A stretch of DNA of 39,686 bases from Hydrogenobacter sp. (GTDB taxonomy: Bacteria > Aquificota > Aquificia > Aquificales > Aquificaceae): positions 1 to 39,686 of the forward strand of contig JBEULM010000016.1 of NCBI GenBank assembly GCA_041287335.1, in the 5' to 3' direction. Positions 31,386 through 39,409 of this stretch are shown here, in pieces. The translations under genes and the position numbers were made by a program. How positions within the stretch are numbered: the stretch's first letter is position 1; each line of letters starts with the position of its first letter. The notes under the pieces are model-generated. The model worked only from the letters and a program-made list of their open reading frames with translations, did not search any database and had not been told where the DNA came from.

Positions 31386-32741
31386 CTACTCCATGCTATA
31401 GAGCATGGAGCTTCCTGAGGAGCTTGTCTCCTCAGAGGGTGGCTCACATGCGCCCCCTACTGCGTATGTCCCATTAGAGACACTCCGCCATACTTTTATC
31501 CTGACTGGCACTGGTATATGAGAGAATTCTGGCTCAAAGCCCGCCTTCCTCATAATGTTGATGGCACCATTGACATCCGCATTAATTACCTTGCCCGTGC
31601 CTGAAAGATACAGCCCTCTTGATATCCTCCTGCCTGAAAAGACATGGTTTCCTCTCTCATGGTGTTTTGGTATGTAGTCTCTGCACAGGCTATCCGCCTG
31701 TGAGGTGTATGCCTCATCTACTTCCATATAAGTTATGCCATGCTTTTCGCACTTGTGCCTGATAAGGTCTCTGAGATATCCAAGAGGCAAAAACTTCATG
31801 TTTTGGTTGTTAACTCTTCCAAGCTCTGGCTTGTCATAAACAGATGAGCAGTCTCCTACCACCACAAGGTCTATGCCTTCCTTCAGGCAAAAGTCCAGTA
31901 TTATCTTGGCTGTCTTGTGCATATAGTCTCTTATCTGGTTCTGTCTTTTCTCAGACAGAACCGCCAGCCTTTTACTGGACTTTATGCCTTGTTTATCATA
32001 TATGCTTTTTAGTCTTGCAAGCTCCTTGTTATACCACTGATTGACCGCCTTTATATCTCTGCCATCTACAATAAATGCCTTACCATCTGAACTCACACAG
32101 GTAGCAAGATTATCTATGCCTAAATCAATAGCCAAAACCTTTTTAGGTTTTACTCTTTTTTCTTCCTTTTCTCTTACCCTATACACATAATGCACCTCAA
32201 ACCATTTTCCTTTAGCCTTTGGCACTATCTTGACTTCCTTAAGGTCAAGCCCTAAAACCAGCTTCGGAACTCTAATTTTTACCTCTCCAAAAAGCTCCTT
32301 TCCTTGCTTGCTTACTGGTATTGTCAGATATCCATCTTTGATAGAAAACATGATAATATGCAGTGGATATAATCCATCTTTTGGCAAATATTTTGGTATA
32401 GATGGTCCTGGAAGGTTTTTCTCTTTTGCCTGCTTTAAAAGTGAAAAGAAAGTCTCAAAGTTTGCATGTGCTTTTTTGATTACCTGCTGTGCCATGTTGG
32501 AGTTAAGCCTTCTGTAGTTTTCCGAGTGTTTGAGAAGATGGTAGTTTTCCTCATATCTCAGGTATGAACCTGTCTGGAAAAAGTGCTGTCTTATGTTATA
32601 GAGCGTCTGGTTATACAGGCTTTTGGCTATCCTGCACATAGAGTAAAGAGCCTCATACTCTTTCCTGCTCAGATGGTTTAGCCTCTGCCTTATCACTCCA
32701 AACACAGTGCCTTGAATGTTGCCTTTTCCTTTTCCAGCCAT
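31386..32741 (-). CDS. tnpB: IS200/IS605-family RNA-guided nuclease/accessory protein TnpB
   Basis: A 451-residue OrfB/TnpB protein. The RuvC-like nuclease has its first Asp in AIDLGIDNLAT near residue 205 and its last Asp in NADVNGAINIMRK near 400. The middle position reads LVVVGD, without the usual catalytic Glu (VIE); the candidate replacement is the Glu in VDEAYTSQ. The zinc-finger region before the last motif (TSQADSLCRDYIPKHHERG) has lost most Cys. This fits the TnpB subgroup with a rearranged active site, related to eukaryotic Fanzor. TnpB normally cuts DNA guided by an RNA made from the element's 3' end. The reading frame is intact. The last codons lie in the terminal hairpin. Activity is uncertain. 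Confidence 0.85.
   Translation of the reverse strand: MAGKGKGNIQGTVFGVIRQRLNHLSRKEYEALYSMCRIAKSLYNQTLYNIRQHFFQTGSYLRYEENYHLLKHSENYRRLNSNMAQQVIKKAHANFETFFSLLKQAKEKNLPGPSIPKYLPKDGLYPLHIIMFSIKDGYLTIPVSKQGKELFGEVKIRVPKLVLGLDLKEVKIVPKAKGKWFEVHYVYRVREKEEKRVKPKKVLAIDLGIDNLATCVSSDGKAFIVDGRDIKAVNQWYNKELARLKSIYDKQGIKSSKRLAVLSEKRQNQIRDYMHKTAKIILDFCLKEGIDLVVVGDCSSVYDKPELGRVNNQNMKFLPLGYLRDLIRHKCEKHGITYMEVDEAYTSQADSLCRDYIPKHHERGNHVFSGRRISRGLYLSGTGKVINADVNGAINIMRKAGFEPEFSHIPVPVRIKVWRSVSNGTYAVGGACEPPSEETSSSGSSMLYSME
31389..31410. repeat. Terminal hairpin at the 3' end of the TnpB element
   Basis: CTCCATGCT, loop ATAG, AGCATGGAG: a perfect 9-bp stem that overlaps the last codons of tnpB. Beside it, the sequence TAGTTCAC (minus strand) runs to the selD stop. 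In this family such hairpins mark the right end and form part of the omega RNA. Confidence 0.75.
31415..31435. repeat. Second hairpin near the 3' end of the TnpB element
   Basis: CTGAGGAG, loop CTTGT, CTCCTCAG: a perfect 8-bp stem inside the tnpB C-terminal coding sequence. Together with the terminal hairpin it could form the scaffold of an omega RNA. Confidence 0.65.
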
Positions 32742-32792
32742 TGCAGAAAATATATATTTATTAATCTATCAAGTTTTTATTAAGCTATTCAT

Positions 32793-32814
32793 CTCCACCT
32801 TAAAGAAGGTGGAG
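32793..32814. repeat. Terminal hairpin at the 5' side of the TnpB element
   Basis: CTCCACCTT, loop AAAG, AAGGTGGAG: a perfect 9-bp stem. It has the same size and the same outer CTCCA/TGGAG bases as the hairpin at the other end, as expected for paired left and right ends recognised by a TnpA acting in trans. Confidence 0.7.
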
Positions 32815-32839
32815 TCTTCTGGCTTATTTTTCTGATAAA

Positions 32840-34345
32840 TCACTTTTTCTTTTCTTTGCTTCCCTTGGTTGCCTTCTTTCTGTCTTTGAGAAGAACCTCC
32901 TTTATAAAATAGCTCTGTGCCATATTAAAAACGTTGTTAAAGGTCCAATAAAGTACTAATCCTGCGGGAAAATTGGCAAACAGGAAGGTGAAAGCTATTG
33001 AAGATATATACATCATAACGTTTTGGGTTTTATCGGGATTTGGACTTATAAACTGCTGGGCTATCATGGTAATACCCATTATCACGGGAAGGATGTAGTA
33101 AGGATCTTTGTGAGACAAGCTTGGTATCCAAAGCATGGAAGCGAGTTGCAGATCAGCTGTTATGGTAAGAACCTTGTAAAGGGCAAAAAATACAGGTATC
33201 TGGAGGATCATAGGAAGACAACCCGACATAGGATTAAAACCTACCTGAGAGTAAAGCTTCATCATCTCCTCTTGCATCTTAGCAGGGTCATCTTTATACT
33301 TTTCCCTTATTTCCTGCATCTTTGGTGCAAGCTCGGAGAGTTTCATCATGGAGATGGTACTTTTGTAGGTGAGGGGGAACATAAAGAGTCTAACAAGCAA
33401 AGTGAGCGCAAGAATGGAAAAAACCCATGAACGGAGATGTTCGTATATCCAGTACATAAATATAAATAGAGGTTTGACTATGGGCTTAAGCGTTCCGTAG
33501 TCAATAACATCCGATAGTCCTATTTTCTTAAGTCTTGAGTACTCCTTAGCACCTGCATAAAAGATGAGATTATCGCTTGCCTGAACGAGCATCAAACTAT
33601 CTTTGTTGTCTGCGCTGTATATCAAAAGGGAAGGTATTTTACCTACAAAACCTTTAAAGTAGTATCTACTTTCTTCTCCAGCAAAGCTTATGTCCCCGCT
33701 CACATACTCCCTTCCTTTTATGTTTTCCGTATCAATTCTTTCCACCTTACCATTTATGCTAAAAACAGGTCCAGAGTGTGTATAAAACTCATCTCCTTTG
33801 GGATGACTCCCTACCACAATATAAAGGGGAGCGCTTATACCTTTTGAGCTTAAAGAAAGCTTAAAGTAATTCCCTTCGTAAGTCAGGATCTTTGTAAGGA
33901 TCACATCTCCATCTGAGTATGTCATGATAATGGAGTTGTTTTGCTTTGTTACTCTGTAAGGCAAAAAGTTTAGCTTTTCATCCAGATTTGTGTCTCCGGT
34001 ATAAACCTCAAGTGGATAAACATTTAGCTTCCTCTCAAGGGGAGTAACCAAATCGTAAGAGTACTTTTTGTCAATGAGGCTGATAATCTTTCCCCCTTCA
34101 AAAGACACTGTTAGGCTGAACCGTCCGAAGTTAAAGGTTTGAGTTTGTAGCGGTTTTTTTGACTCTCTTGCTGTCCCAAGCATGAGTTGAGGGAAATTTT
34201 GCACCTCCTGCCTTTTTATCTGCTTTTGAGGTACCTCCTTTGGTGAAAAGAAATAGGTATAGAACTCAAAAGCGAACATAAAAAGAGTCACTGCGAGCAT
34301 TAAGGCAAATAATCTCTTGATATCTATATCATTCTTTTCCATCAA
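32840..34345 (-). CDS. yidC: Membrane protein insertase YidC
   Basis: A 501-residue Gram-negative-type YidC. An N-terminal membrane anchor (residues about 10-28) is followed by a large periplasmic domain (about 30-290). The five-helix core comes last: FIFMYWIYEHLRSWVFSILALTLLVRLFMFPLTYKS (broken here as its key parts YWIYEHL and LLVRLFMFPL, with the conserved Arg), NPMSGCLPMILQIPVFFALYKVL, and FPAGLVLYWTFNNVFNMAQ. It inserts proteins such as F0 subunit c into the inner membrane. It overlaps yidD by four bases and shares an operon with atpB and atpE. The tail is Lys-rich. The stop is 20 bases from the TnpB element end. Confidence 0.95.
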   Translation of the reverse strand: MMEKNDIDIKRLFALMLAVTLFMFAFEFYTYFFSPKEVPQKQIKRQEVQNFPQLMLGTARESKKPLQTQTFNFGRFSLTVSFEGGKIISLIDKKYSYDLVTPLERKLNVYPLEVYTGDTNLDEKLNFLPYRVTKQNNSIIMTYSDGDVILTKILTYEGNYFKLSLSSKGISAPLYIVVGSHPKGDEFYTHSGPVFSINGKVERIDTENIKGREYVSGDISFAGEESRYYFKGFVGKIPSLLIYSADNKDSLMLVQASDNLIFYAGAKEYSRLKKIGLSDVIDYGTLKPIVKPLFIFMYWIYEHLRSWVFSILALTLLVRLFMFPLTYKSTISMMKLSELAPKMQEIREKYKDDPAKMQEEMMKLYSQVGFNPMSGCLPMILQIPVFFALYKVLTITADLQLASMLWIPSLSHKDPYYILPVIMGITMIAQQFISPNPDKTQNVMMYISSIAFTFLFANFPAGLVLYWTFNNVFNMAQSYFIKEVLLKDRKKATKGSKEKKK

Positions 34346-34548
34346 GGATAATCAACACCTCCCTTTGAAAAGGGATTACACCTCAAAAGTCTCCACATAG
34401 CTTTGAGTCCTCCTTTCACTATACCGTACTTTTCAACAGACATGATGGCATACTCAGAGCATGTAGGGTAATATCTACAAGAAGGAGGATACAAAGGAGA
34501 GACGAACTTTCTCCATAACTTCAGAATAGTCAAAAATACCTTCTTCAA
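34342..34548 (-). CDS. yidD: Membrane protein insertion efficiency factor YidD
   Basis: A 68-residue protein. It has the family pattern: [25 protein letters not shown], broken as [18 protein letters not shown], and a closing [15 protein letters not shown]. YidD assists YidC in membrane protein insertion. It starts at TTG 34548, overlapping the rpmH stop by four bases (TTGA), so the expected rnpA gene has no place between them. Its end overlaps the yidC start by four bases. Confidence 0.92.
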   Translation of the reverse strand: MKKVFLTILKLWRKFVSPLYPPSCRYYPTCSEYAIMSVEKYGIVKGGLKAMWRLLRCNPFSKGGVDYP

Positions 34549-34688
34549 GGCGAAAGTCTCTTCCTTCCTTTGCTCCTTCTTCTCTTTATAATCTTCCTTC
34601 CGCTCTTTGTAGACATCCTCGCAAGGAAGCCACTCCTTCTCTTCCTCTTGAGATTAGATATTCTCGTTATATTTCTCTGAGTTGCCAT
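34545..34688 (-). CDS. rpmH: Ribosomal protein L34
   Basis: A 47-residue basic protein read by hand from the minus strand: ATG at 34688-34686, TGA at 34547-34545. It contains the L34 pattern [18 protein letters not shown], then [12 protein letters not shown]. The N-terminus ([11 protein letters not shown]) replaces the usual MKRTYQPS. L34 is part of the 50S subunit. It lies 17 bases after atpE and overlaps yidD by four bases, forming rpmH-yidD-yidC without rnpA. Confidence 0.92.
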   Translation of the reverse strand: MATQRNITRISNLKRKRRSGFLARMSTKSGRKIIKRRRSKGRKRLSP

Positions 34689-34705
34689 CTTTAACTCCTT
34701 TTACA

Positions 34706-35041
<336 letters not shown>

Positions 35042-35046
35042 TCATT

Positions 35047-35706
35047 TCAGTGCTCCTCATGGGATACTGCACCTGAAAGGTACACAACGGAAAGTATCAT
35101 AAATATATACGATTGTATAAAAATTGCTAAAAATTTTATAGCTATGATAAAAAGGAGTATCACAGGGGAGACAGCCATAGTAAATGGATTTTTTATTACC
35201 AGACTCACAAGCACCAAAAGCAGTAAAGCTCCACCTTTCATATTGGCAAATAACCTGAGGGTAAGGGTTATAGGTCTTGCAAGGTGAGAAATTATCTCTA
35301 TGAGGAAGAAAAAGGGGGCGAGGTATGGGTTTGGTCCCATAAAGTGCCTCAGATAGCCTATACCGTGTATCCTGAATCCTTCAAGGTTATACAGTATAAA
35401 AACGCATAAAGCCAGGGCAAGGTTCGTATTAACGTTAGCCGTAGGAGCTTCAAGTCCCGGCACCATACCAAGAAGATTGGAAAAAAATACAAAAAGACCT
35501 ATAGAAGCTATAAGTGGAGTGTATCTAAGACCTCCTTCACCTGCATTCTCAAGAAGCATGTTACGAACGAATCTAATATACCCTTCCCACAAAGCCTGGA
35601 ATTTGGTAGGTCTTAAGGAAGGTTTACCAGCGAGGAAAATTAGCGTTAAAGCTATAGCCATAGCCAGCACACCTAAGTAAACGTGTTCCAAATTCACACC
35701 TTCCAT
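35047..35706 (-). CDS. atpB: F0F1 ATP synthase subunit a
   Basis: A 219-residue membrane protein with five or six hydrophobic helices. The essential Arg is in PITLTLRLFANMKGG; FVFFSNLLGMVPG is a family motif. It forms the proton half-channels beside the c ring. The ATG at 35706 is preferred to one 12 codons upstream, because a TATAAT lies between them (35721-35716) and family members start near MEGVNLEH. There is no Shine-Dalgarno; the transcript may be leaderless. It is upstream of atpE, with the F1 genes elsewhere. Confidence 0.92.
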   Translation of the reverse strand: MEGVNLEHVYLGVLAMAIALTLIFLAGKPSLRPTKFQALWEGYIRFVRNMLLENAGEGGLRYTPLIASIGLFVFFSNLLGMVPGLEAPTANVNTNLALALCVFILYNLEGFRIHGIGYLRHFMGPNPYLAPFFFLIEIISHLARPITLTLRLFANMKGGALLLLVLVSLVIKNPFTMAVSPVILLFIIAIKFLAIFIQSYIFMILSVVYLSGAVSHEEH

Positions 35707-35715
35707 AACGCTATC

Positions 35716-35742
35716 ATTATAACACAAAATTACTAAATTCAA
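35716..35742 (-). promoter_or_regulatory. Promoter of the atpB-atpE-rpmH-yidD-yidC operon
   Basis: On the minus strand TTGAAT (35742-35737), 15 bases, TATAAT (35721-35716). Initiation is predicted at about 35709, three bases from the atpB ATG. Confidence 0.55.
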
Positions 35743-35754
35743 GGGAATATAAGT

Positions 35755-36771
35755 TCACAACAAGAGTATCCTCTTTACACGGCTGGATACGTTGCACATT
35801 ATTTCGTAAGGTATAGTCCCTGCAAGCTTTGCAAGATCGCTGAAGCCTTGATGATCTCCCACCACCTCAACCCAGTCGCCTACATTTGCATCCGTCCCTT
35901 CAAGATCTATGATCGTCATATCCATAGTTATGTTTCCAAGTATTTTGACAGGCTTCCCGTTCCAGTAGAGATACCCTACGTTGGAGAGGGATTTGGCAAG
36001 ACCATCCGCATAACCAAAAGCAACTACACCAACCTTCTTTTCTCTTTCAGTAATGTGTGTTCTTGAATAAGATATAGGATAACCTGCTGGAAGGTTTTTG
36101 ACGGAGATGATGCGCGCCTTTATACTTAATGCCCTCTTTAGATCTATAGGATAGTTGGGTGCTGGCTTTTCACCGTATATTGCAAGACCTATCCTTACAT
36201 GTGTCGCAAAAGGAACCTTGTAAACTACACCCGCTGAACTTTCCAGATGTATGTCTACGTTTCTGTAAGCTTTTATTATCCTTTCAAACTTCTCTATCTG
36301 CTTAAGAGAAAACTCTCTGTCCAAAGGACTTGAGAGATGTGTAAGTACACCCCTGACCCTATCATCTTTTATTATCTCTTCAAGAAACCCCAACCTTCCC
36401 ATGCCTGTATCATACTTAATATGAAAACCTATGTTAAGACCTTCTATAGCTTTAAGGTGTTGAGGATGAGAAACTACAGGTGTGAGATGATACTCATATA
36501 AAGCCTTTTCCTCACCCTTTAATACACCCCCTAAAATGAGTATATCTTTTTTTATACCTGCTTTTCTCAGTTCTATACCTTCTTCAATGCATGCAACAGC
36601 ATAGGAGGAAACATCATTGAGGGTTTCCAGAATGCGACACACATGAGTGGCAGATACACCGTAAGCATCAGCTTTAACAACCGCTATGATCTTTTTGCCA
36701 GAAAATTTCCTTATCACCTTTATATTGTGCCTTATAGCTTCTGCATTTATCTCTAACAACGCTCTTGCCAT
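35755..36771 (-). CDS. alr: Alanine racemase
   Basis: A 338-residue PLP enzyme. The PLP lysine is K33 in AVVKADAYG. Catalytic Tyr is in the ISYSRTH segment, and other motifs are DTGMGRLGF, LTHLSS, RIGLAIYG, GFAYGDGL-like AFGYADGLAKS and CNVSSRVKRIL. It converts L-alanine to D-alanine for peptidoglycan. A TATAAT at 36793-36788 (minus strand) is 16 bases before the ATG, giving a leader of about ten bases. It lies upstream of atpB on the same strand, 48 bases away, but atpB has its own promoter-like sequence. Confidence 0.94.
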   Translation of the reverse strand: MARALLEINAEAIRHNIKVIRKFSGKKIIAVVKADAYGVSATHVCRILETLNDVSSYAVACIEEGIELRKAGIKKDILILGGVLKGEEKALYEYHLTPVVSHPQHLKAIEGLNIGFHIKYDTGMGRLGFLEEIIKDDRVRGVLTHLSSPLDREFSLKQIEKFERIIKAYRNVDIHLESSAGVVYKVPFATHVRIGLAIYGEKPAPNYPIDLKRALSIKARIISVKNLPAGYPISYSRTHITEREKKVGVVAFGYADGLAKSLSNVGYLYWNGKPVKILGNITMDMTIIDLEGTDANVGDWVEVVGDHQGFSDLAKLAGTIPYEIMCNVSSRVKRILLL

Positions 36772-36875
36772 ATTGTAGATGCCTTTTATTATAATGCAGG
36801 CTGATATGCATCATCTTGCAGTCTTTTTGCAAGCTCTCTTAAAATTCTATCAAAACTTAAAAAGGAGGTATTGTT

Positions 36876-37385
36876 ATGGCTCAAACGGTTACATTAAAAG
36901 GAAATCCAGTTATTTTATCTGGATCTTTACCTTCGGTAGGAGATAGAGCGCCTGAAGCCGTGGTTGTCACAAAGGATCTACAGGAAAAGATCATAGGTGG
37001 GGCTAAGGGTATAGTTCAACTGATAGTGACTGTACCGTCACTTGATACTCCAGTTTGCGAGACAGAAACTAAGAAATTTAACGAAATGCTTGCAGGAATG
37101 CAGAATGTGGATGTAACAGTAGTGTCTATGGACCTTCCCTTTGCAGAAAAAAGATTTTGCGAGAGTTTCAACATAGGTAATGTAACTGTAGCTTCCGACT
37201 TCAGATACAGGGATATGGAAAAGTATGGTGTTCTTATAGCTGAAGGCGCACTAAAGGGTATCTTAGCAAGAGCAGTTTTTATAATAGATAAAGATGGGAA
37301 AGTGGCTTACGTACAGCTTGTTCCTGAGATTACACAAGAACCTAATTACGATGAAGTTGTGAGTAAACTGAAATCTCTCGTATGA
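36876..37385 (+). CDS. tpx: Thiol peroxidase (atypical 2-Cys peroxiredoxin)
   Basis: A 169-residue Tpx of the normal length. Peroxidatic Cys61 is in PSLDTPVCETET and resolving Cys95 in EKRFCESF, at the same positions as in E. coli Tpx. It reduces hydroperoxides using thioredoxin, protecting a microaerophile from oxygen stress. The start has AAAGGAGG eight bases upstream. Divergent from alr with about 100 bases between them. Confidence 0.95.
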   Translation: MAQTVTLKGNPVILSGSLPSVGDRAPEAVVVTKDLQEKIIGGAKGIVQLIVTVPSLDTPVCETETKKFNEMLAGMQNVDVTVVSMDLPFAEKRFCESFNIGNVTVASDFRYRDMEKYGVLIAEGALKGILARAVFIIDKDGKVAYVQLVPEITQEPNYDEVVSKLKSLV

Positions 37386-37392
37386 TCTAATT

Positions 37393-37416
37393 GCCCCCTC
37401 CGGGGCGGTTTATAAT
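37393..37416 (+). promoter_or_regulatory. GC-rich hairpin after tpx followed by a -10-like TATAAT
   Basis: GCCCC (37393-37397), loop CTCC, GGGGC (37402-37406) could end tpx transcription, though its T tail is poor. TATAAT follows at 37411-37416 and may serve folP; no -35 is evident. An additional palindrome, ATATGAT-TTAT-ATCATAT, lies at 37426-37443. Confidence 0.45.
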
Positions 37417-37476
37417 AAAAACGCTATATGATTTATATCATATTAGAAAGACTCGGCAACATAAGATAATGGTGGT

Positions 37477-38658
37477 ATGCTTATCAAAAGCTTCAAAGAT
37501 AGGGATGCCTTTTACAGATTCCTCAAGGAAAAAGTCGGTATATTTTTCAAAGAGGCTGATAGCAGATCTTTTGAGGGCATTTTTCACGTAATATACTTTG
37601 AAAAAAAGCTAAATCCCGGTATACTTTTTGAATGTGCGAGACAATCTGGCGTGTCTTTATTCAATCAAGAAGACAGATACGCCCTTTGTGGAAGTGAAGC
37701 AAAAATAAGAGATTTCTGTTCGTGCATAGTCAGAGATTACAGGGAGCTTTCCCTCAATATACTTGAAAGCCTGATAAACTACAGAAAGAAGTCTTTTAAA
37801 CTCCAATACAACCGCAAAATATTACCCTTAGGTATAAAAACTGCGATTATGGGTGTCCTCAACGTAACACCGGACTCTTTTTCCGACGGAGGTATGTATT
37901 TGGAAACTTCTCAAGCTGTAAGGAAGGGTATTCAGATGGCACAGGAGGGAGCCGAGATAATAGACATAGGAGGTGAATCTACAAGACCAGATTCCGAAAG
38001 GATAAGCGCTCAGGAAGAACTCGAAAGAGTTCTTCCAGTACTCAAACAGCTAAGGAGAGAACTTCCAAATACGTGGATATCCGTGGATACCTATAAGGCG
38101 CAAGTGGCAAAAGCATGTTTGGATGAGGGAGCAGATATGATAAACGATATAAGTGGGGGTAGCTTTGACGAAGGAATGTTTGATGTGATATCAGCTTACA
38201 ACTGCCCTTACATTCTTGGACATACGAAGGGAAAACCGGAGGAATGGAAACACATACCCATAGTGTACGATGATGTTGTTCATGAGTTGATAATCTGGTT
38301 CAGGAGGAGAATAGAGAAATTAAGGCAAAAAGGATATAGAGGTGATATAATACTTGATCCGTGCATAGGATTTGGTAAGCTCCCTGAACACAACATAGAG
38401 ATACTCAAAAGGTTCAGGGAACTTAAGATTTTTGGACTTCCTTTACTTATAGGGGTATCAAGGAAGTCCTTTGTGGGGTTGATTATTGAAGGATTACTCG
38501 GTAGGAAATTAGAGCCAAGGGAGAGGCTCTACGGAAGCCTTGGAGCCCTCGCCTATCCGATAATAGAAGGTGCGAATATAGTGAGAGTGCATGATGTGAA
38601 AGAAACGAAGGAATTCCTCGCACTCTTAGATACGGTAAAAACTTATGGTGAATTTTGA
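37477..38658 (+). CDS. folP: Dihydropteroate synthase with an N-terminal extension
   Basis: A 393-residue protein. The core TIM barrel starts near residue 118: IMGVLNVTPDSFSDGG, IDIGGESTRPDSE, ISVDTYKAQVA, MINDISGG, ILDPCIGFGK, IGVSRKSFVG and the final RVHDV, the full set for DHPS. It joins pABA to dihydropterin pyrophosphate in folate synthesis. The first 115 residues are an extra domain, seen in some archaeal and bacterial DHPS forms, of unknown role. The start has GGTGGT directly before the ATG, so the ribosome site is poor. It overlaps cdaA by 14 bases. Confidence 0.93.
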   Translation: MLIKSFKDRDAFYRFLKEKVGIFFKEADSRSFEGIFHVIYFEKKLNPGILFECARQSGVSLFNQEDRYALCGSEAKIRDFCSCIVRDYRELSLNILESLINYRKKSFKLQYNRKILPLGIKTAIMGVLNVTPDSFSDGGMYLETSQAVRKGIQMAQEGAEIIDIGGESTRPDSERISAQEELERVLPVLKQLRRELPNTWISVDTYKAQVAKACLDEGADMINDISGGSFDEGMFDVISAYNCPYILGHTKGKPEEWKHIPIVYDDVVHELIIWFRRRIEKLRQKGYRGDIILDPCIGFGKLPEHNIEILKRFRELKIFGLPLLIGVSRKSFVGLIIEGLLGRKLEPRERLYGSLGALAYPIIEGANIVRVHDVKETKEFLALLDTVKTYGEF

Positions 38659-39409
38659 CTTTTTAAAATTTTTTTCCTTTAGGGACATTTTAGATATAAT
38701 AGCCGTCTCTTTCTTCATATATATGGTCATACACTTTTTGAAAATCACCAAGGGTTTACAAATACTCAAAGGGCTGGCATTTATAGGTTCTTTCTGGATC
38801 TTGGCGGAGTTTTTGGGTTTGAGAACTTTATCTTGGATATTTGACAAATTCTGGGCAGTTGGTCTCTTTTCTTTGGTTGTTATATTCCAGCCTGAGATAA
38901 GAAAAGCTCTTTCACGTATAGGGCAGAAGACACACGTTGTGGGAATAAAGTTCGTTGAAGAGAGGATTGTGGAGAGAATAGTAAGAGCGTGCAGTTTTCT
39001 ATCCGAAAGACAGATAGGGGCTCTCATAGTTATCGAAAGAGGTCAGAATATAGAGGGATTGCTTGAAGGATGCGTTTCTATAGACAGTATAGTCTCCGTT
39101 GAACTTCTTATAACCATCTTTGATCCACTTACCCCCCTGCATGATGGTGCTGTAATTATAAAGGGTGACAGGATAGCTTTTGCCTCCTGTATCCTACCTC
39201 TCTCTAAATCTACGGAGCTTCCTAAAAAGTATGGTACCAGACACAGGGCAGCTCTTGGCATAGCGGAAGAAAGCGATGCCATAGCTGTAGTAGTGTCTGA
39301 AGAGACGGGTGAGATCTCGGTGGCAGTTGATGAAAAGTTTTACAGGAACTTGGATCCAGAAACTCTAAAAAATCTATTGTTTAAGGAGCTTGGCATAAAT
39401 CATGCTTAA
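38645..39409 (+). CDS. cdaA: Diadenylate cyclase CdaA
   Basis: A 254-residue membrane enzyme. Three N-terminal transmembrane segments (about 10-95: IIAVSFFIYMVIHFL, LAFIGSFWILAEFLGL, FWAVGLFSLVVIF) precede the DAC domain with the catalytic DGA (PLHDGAVIIKG) and RHR (GTRHRAALGI) motifs. It makes c-di-AMP from two ATP. Downstream lies cdaR, the usual regulatory partner. The start overlaps folP by 14 bases, an arrangement known in several phyla as folP-cdaA-cdaR-glmM. Confidence 0.94.
   Translation: MVNFDFLKFFSFRDILDIIAVSFFIYMVIHFLKITKGLQILKGLAFIGSFWILAEFLGLRTLSWIFDKFWAVGLFSLVVIFQPEIRKALSRIGQKTHVVGIKFVEERIVERIVRACSFLSERQIGALIVIERGQNIEGLLEGCVSIDSIVSVELLITIFDPLTPLHDGAVIIKGDRIAFASCILPLSKSTELPKKYGTRHRAALGIAEESDAIAVVVSEETGEISVAVDEKFYRNLDPETLKNLLFKELGINHA

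Larger units (their letters stand above)
31385..32820 (-). mobile_element. TnpB-only IS200/IS605-family element (IS1341-like)
   Basis: About 1.4 kb with tnpB as its only gene, no tnpA, and hairpins near both ends: 32793-32814 on the 5' side of tnpB and 31389-31410 at its 3' end. No target-site duplication is expected for this family. It lies exactly between the selD stop and the yidC 3' end, interrupting neither. Ends are estimated, as the exact cleavage sites cannot be fixed without an empty site. Confidence 0.7.

Noticed and set aside
31389-31435. Simple terminator for selD
   Set aside because: There is no T tail, and the hairpins lie inside tnpB and match the other end of the element. They are better explained as element ends or omega RNA, though they could still stop transcripts.
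39392-39407. Sigma-54-like GG-N10-GC sequence near the end of cdaA
   Set aside because: It lies in coding sequence within a tight operon, the flanking consensus is poor, and cdaR already starts inside cdaA.
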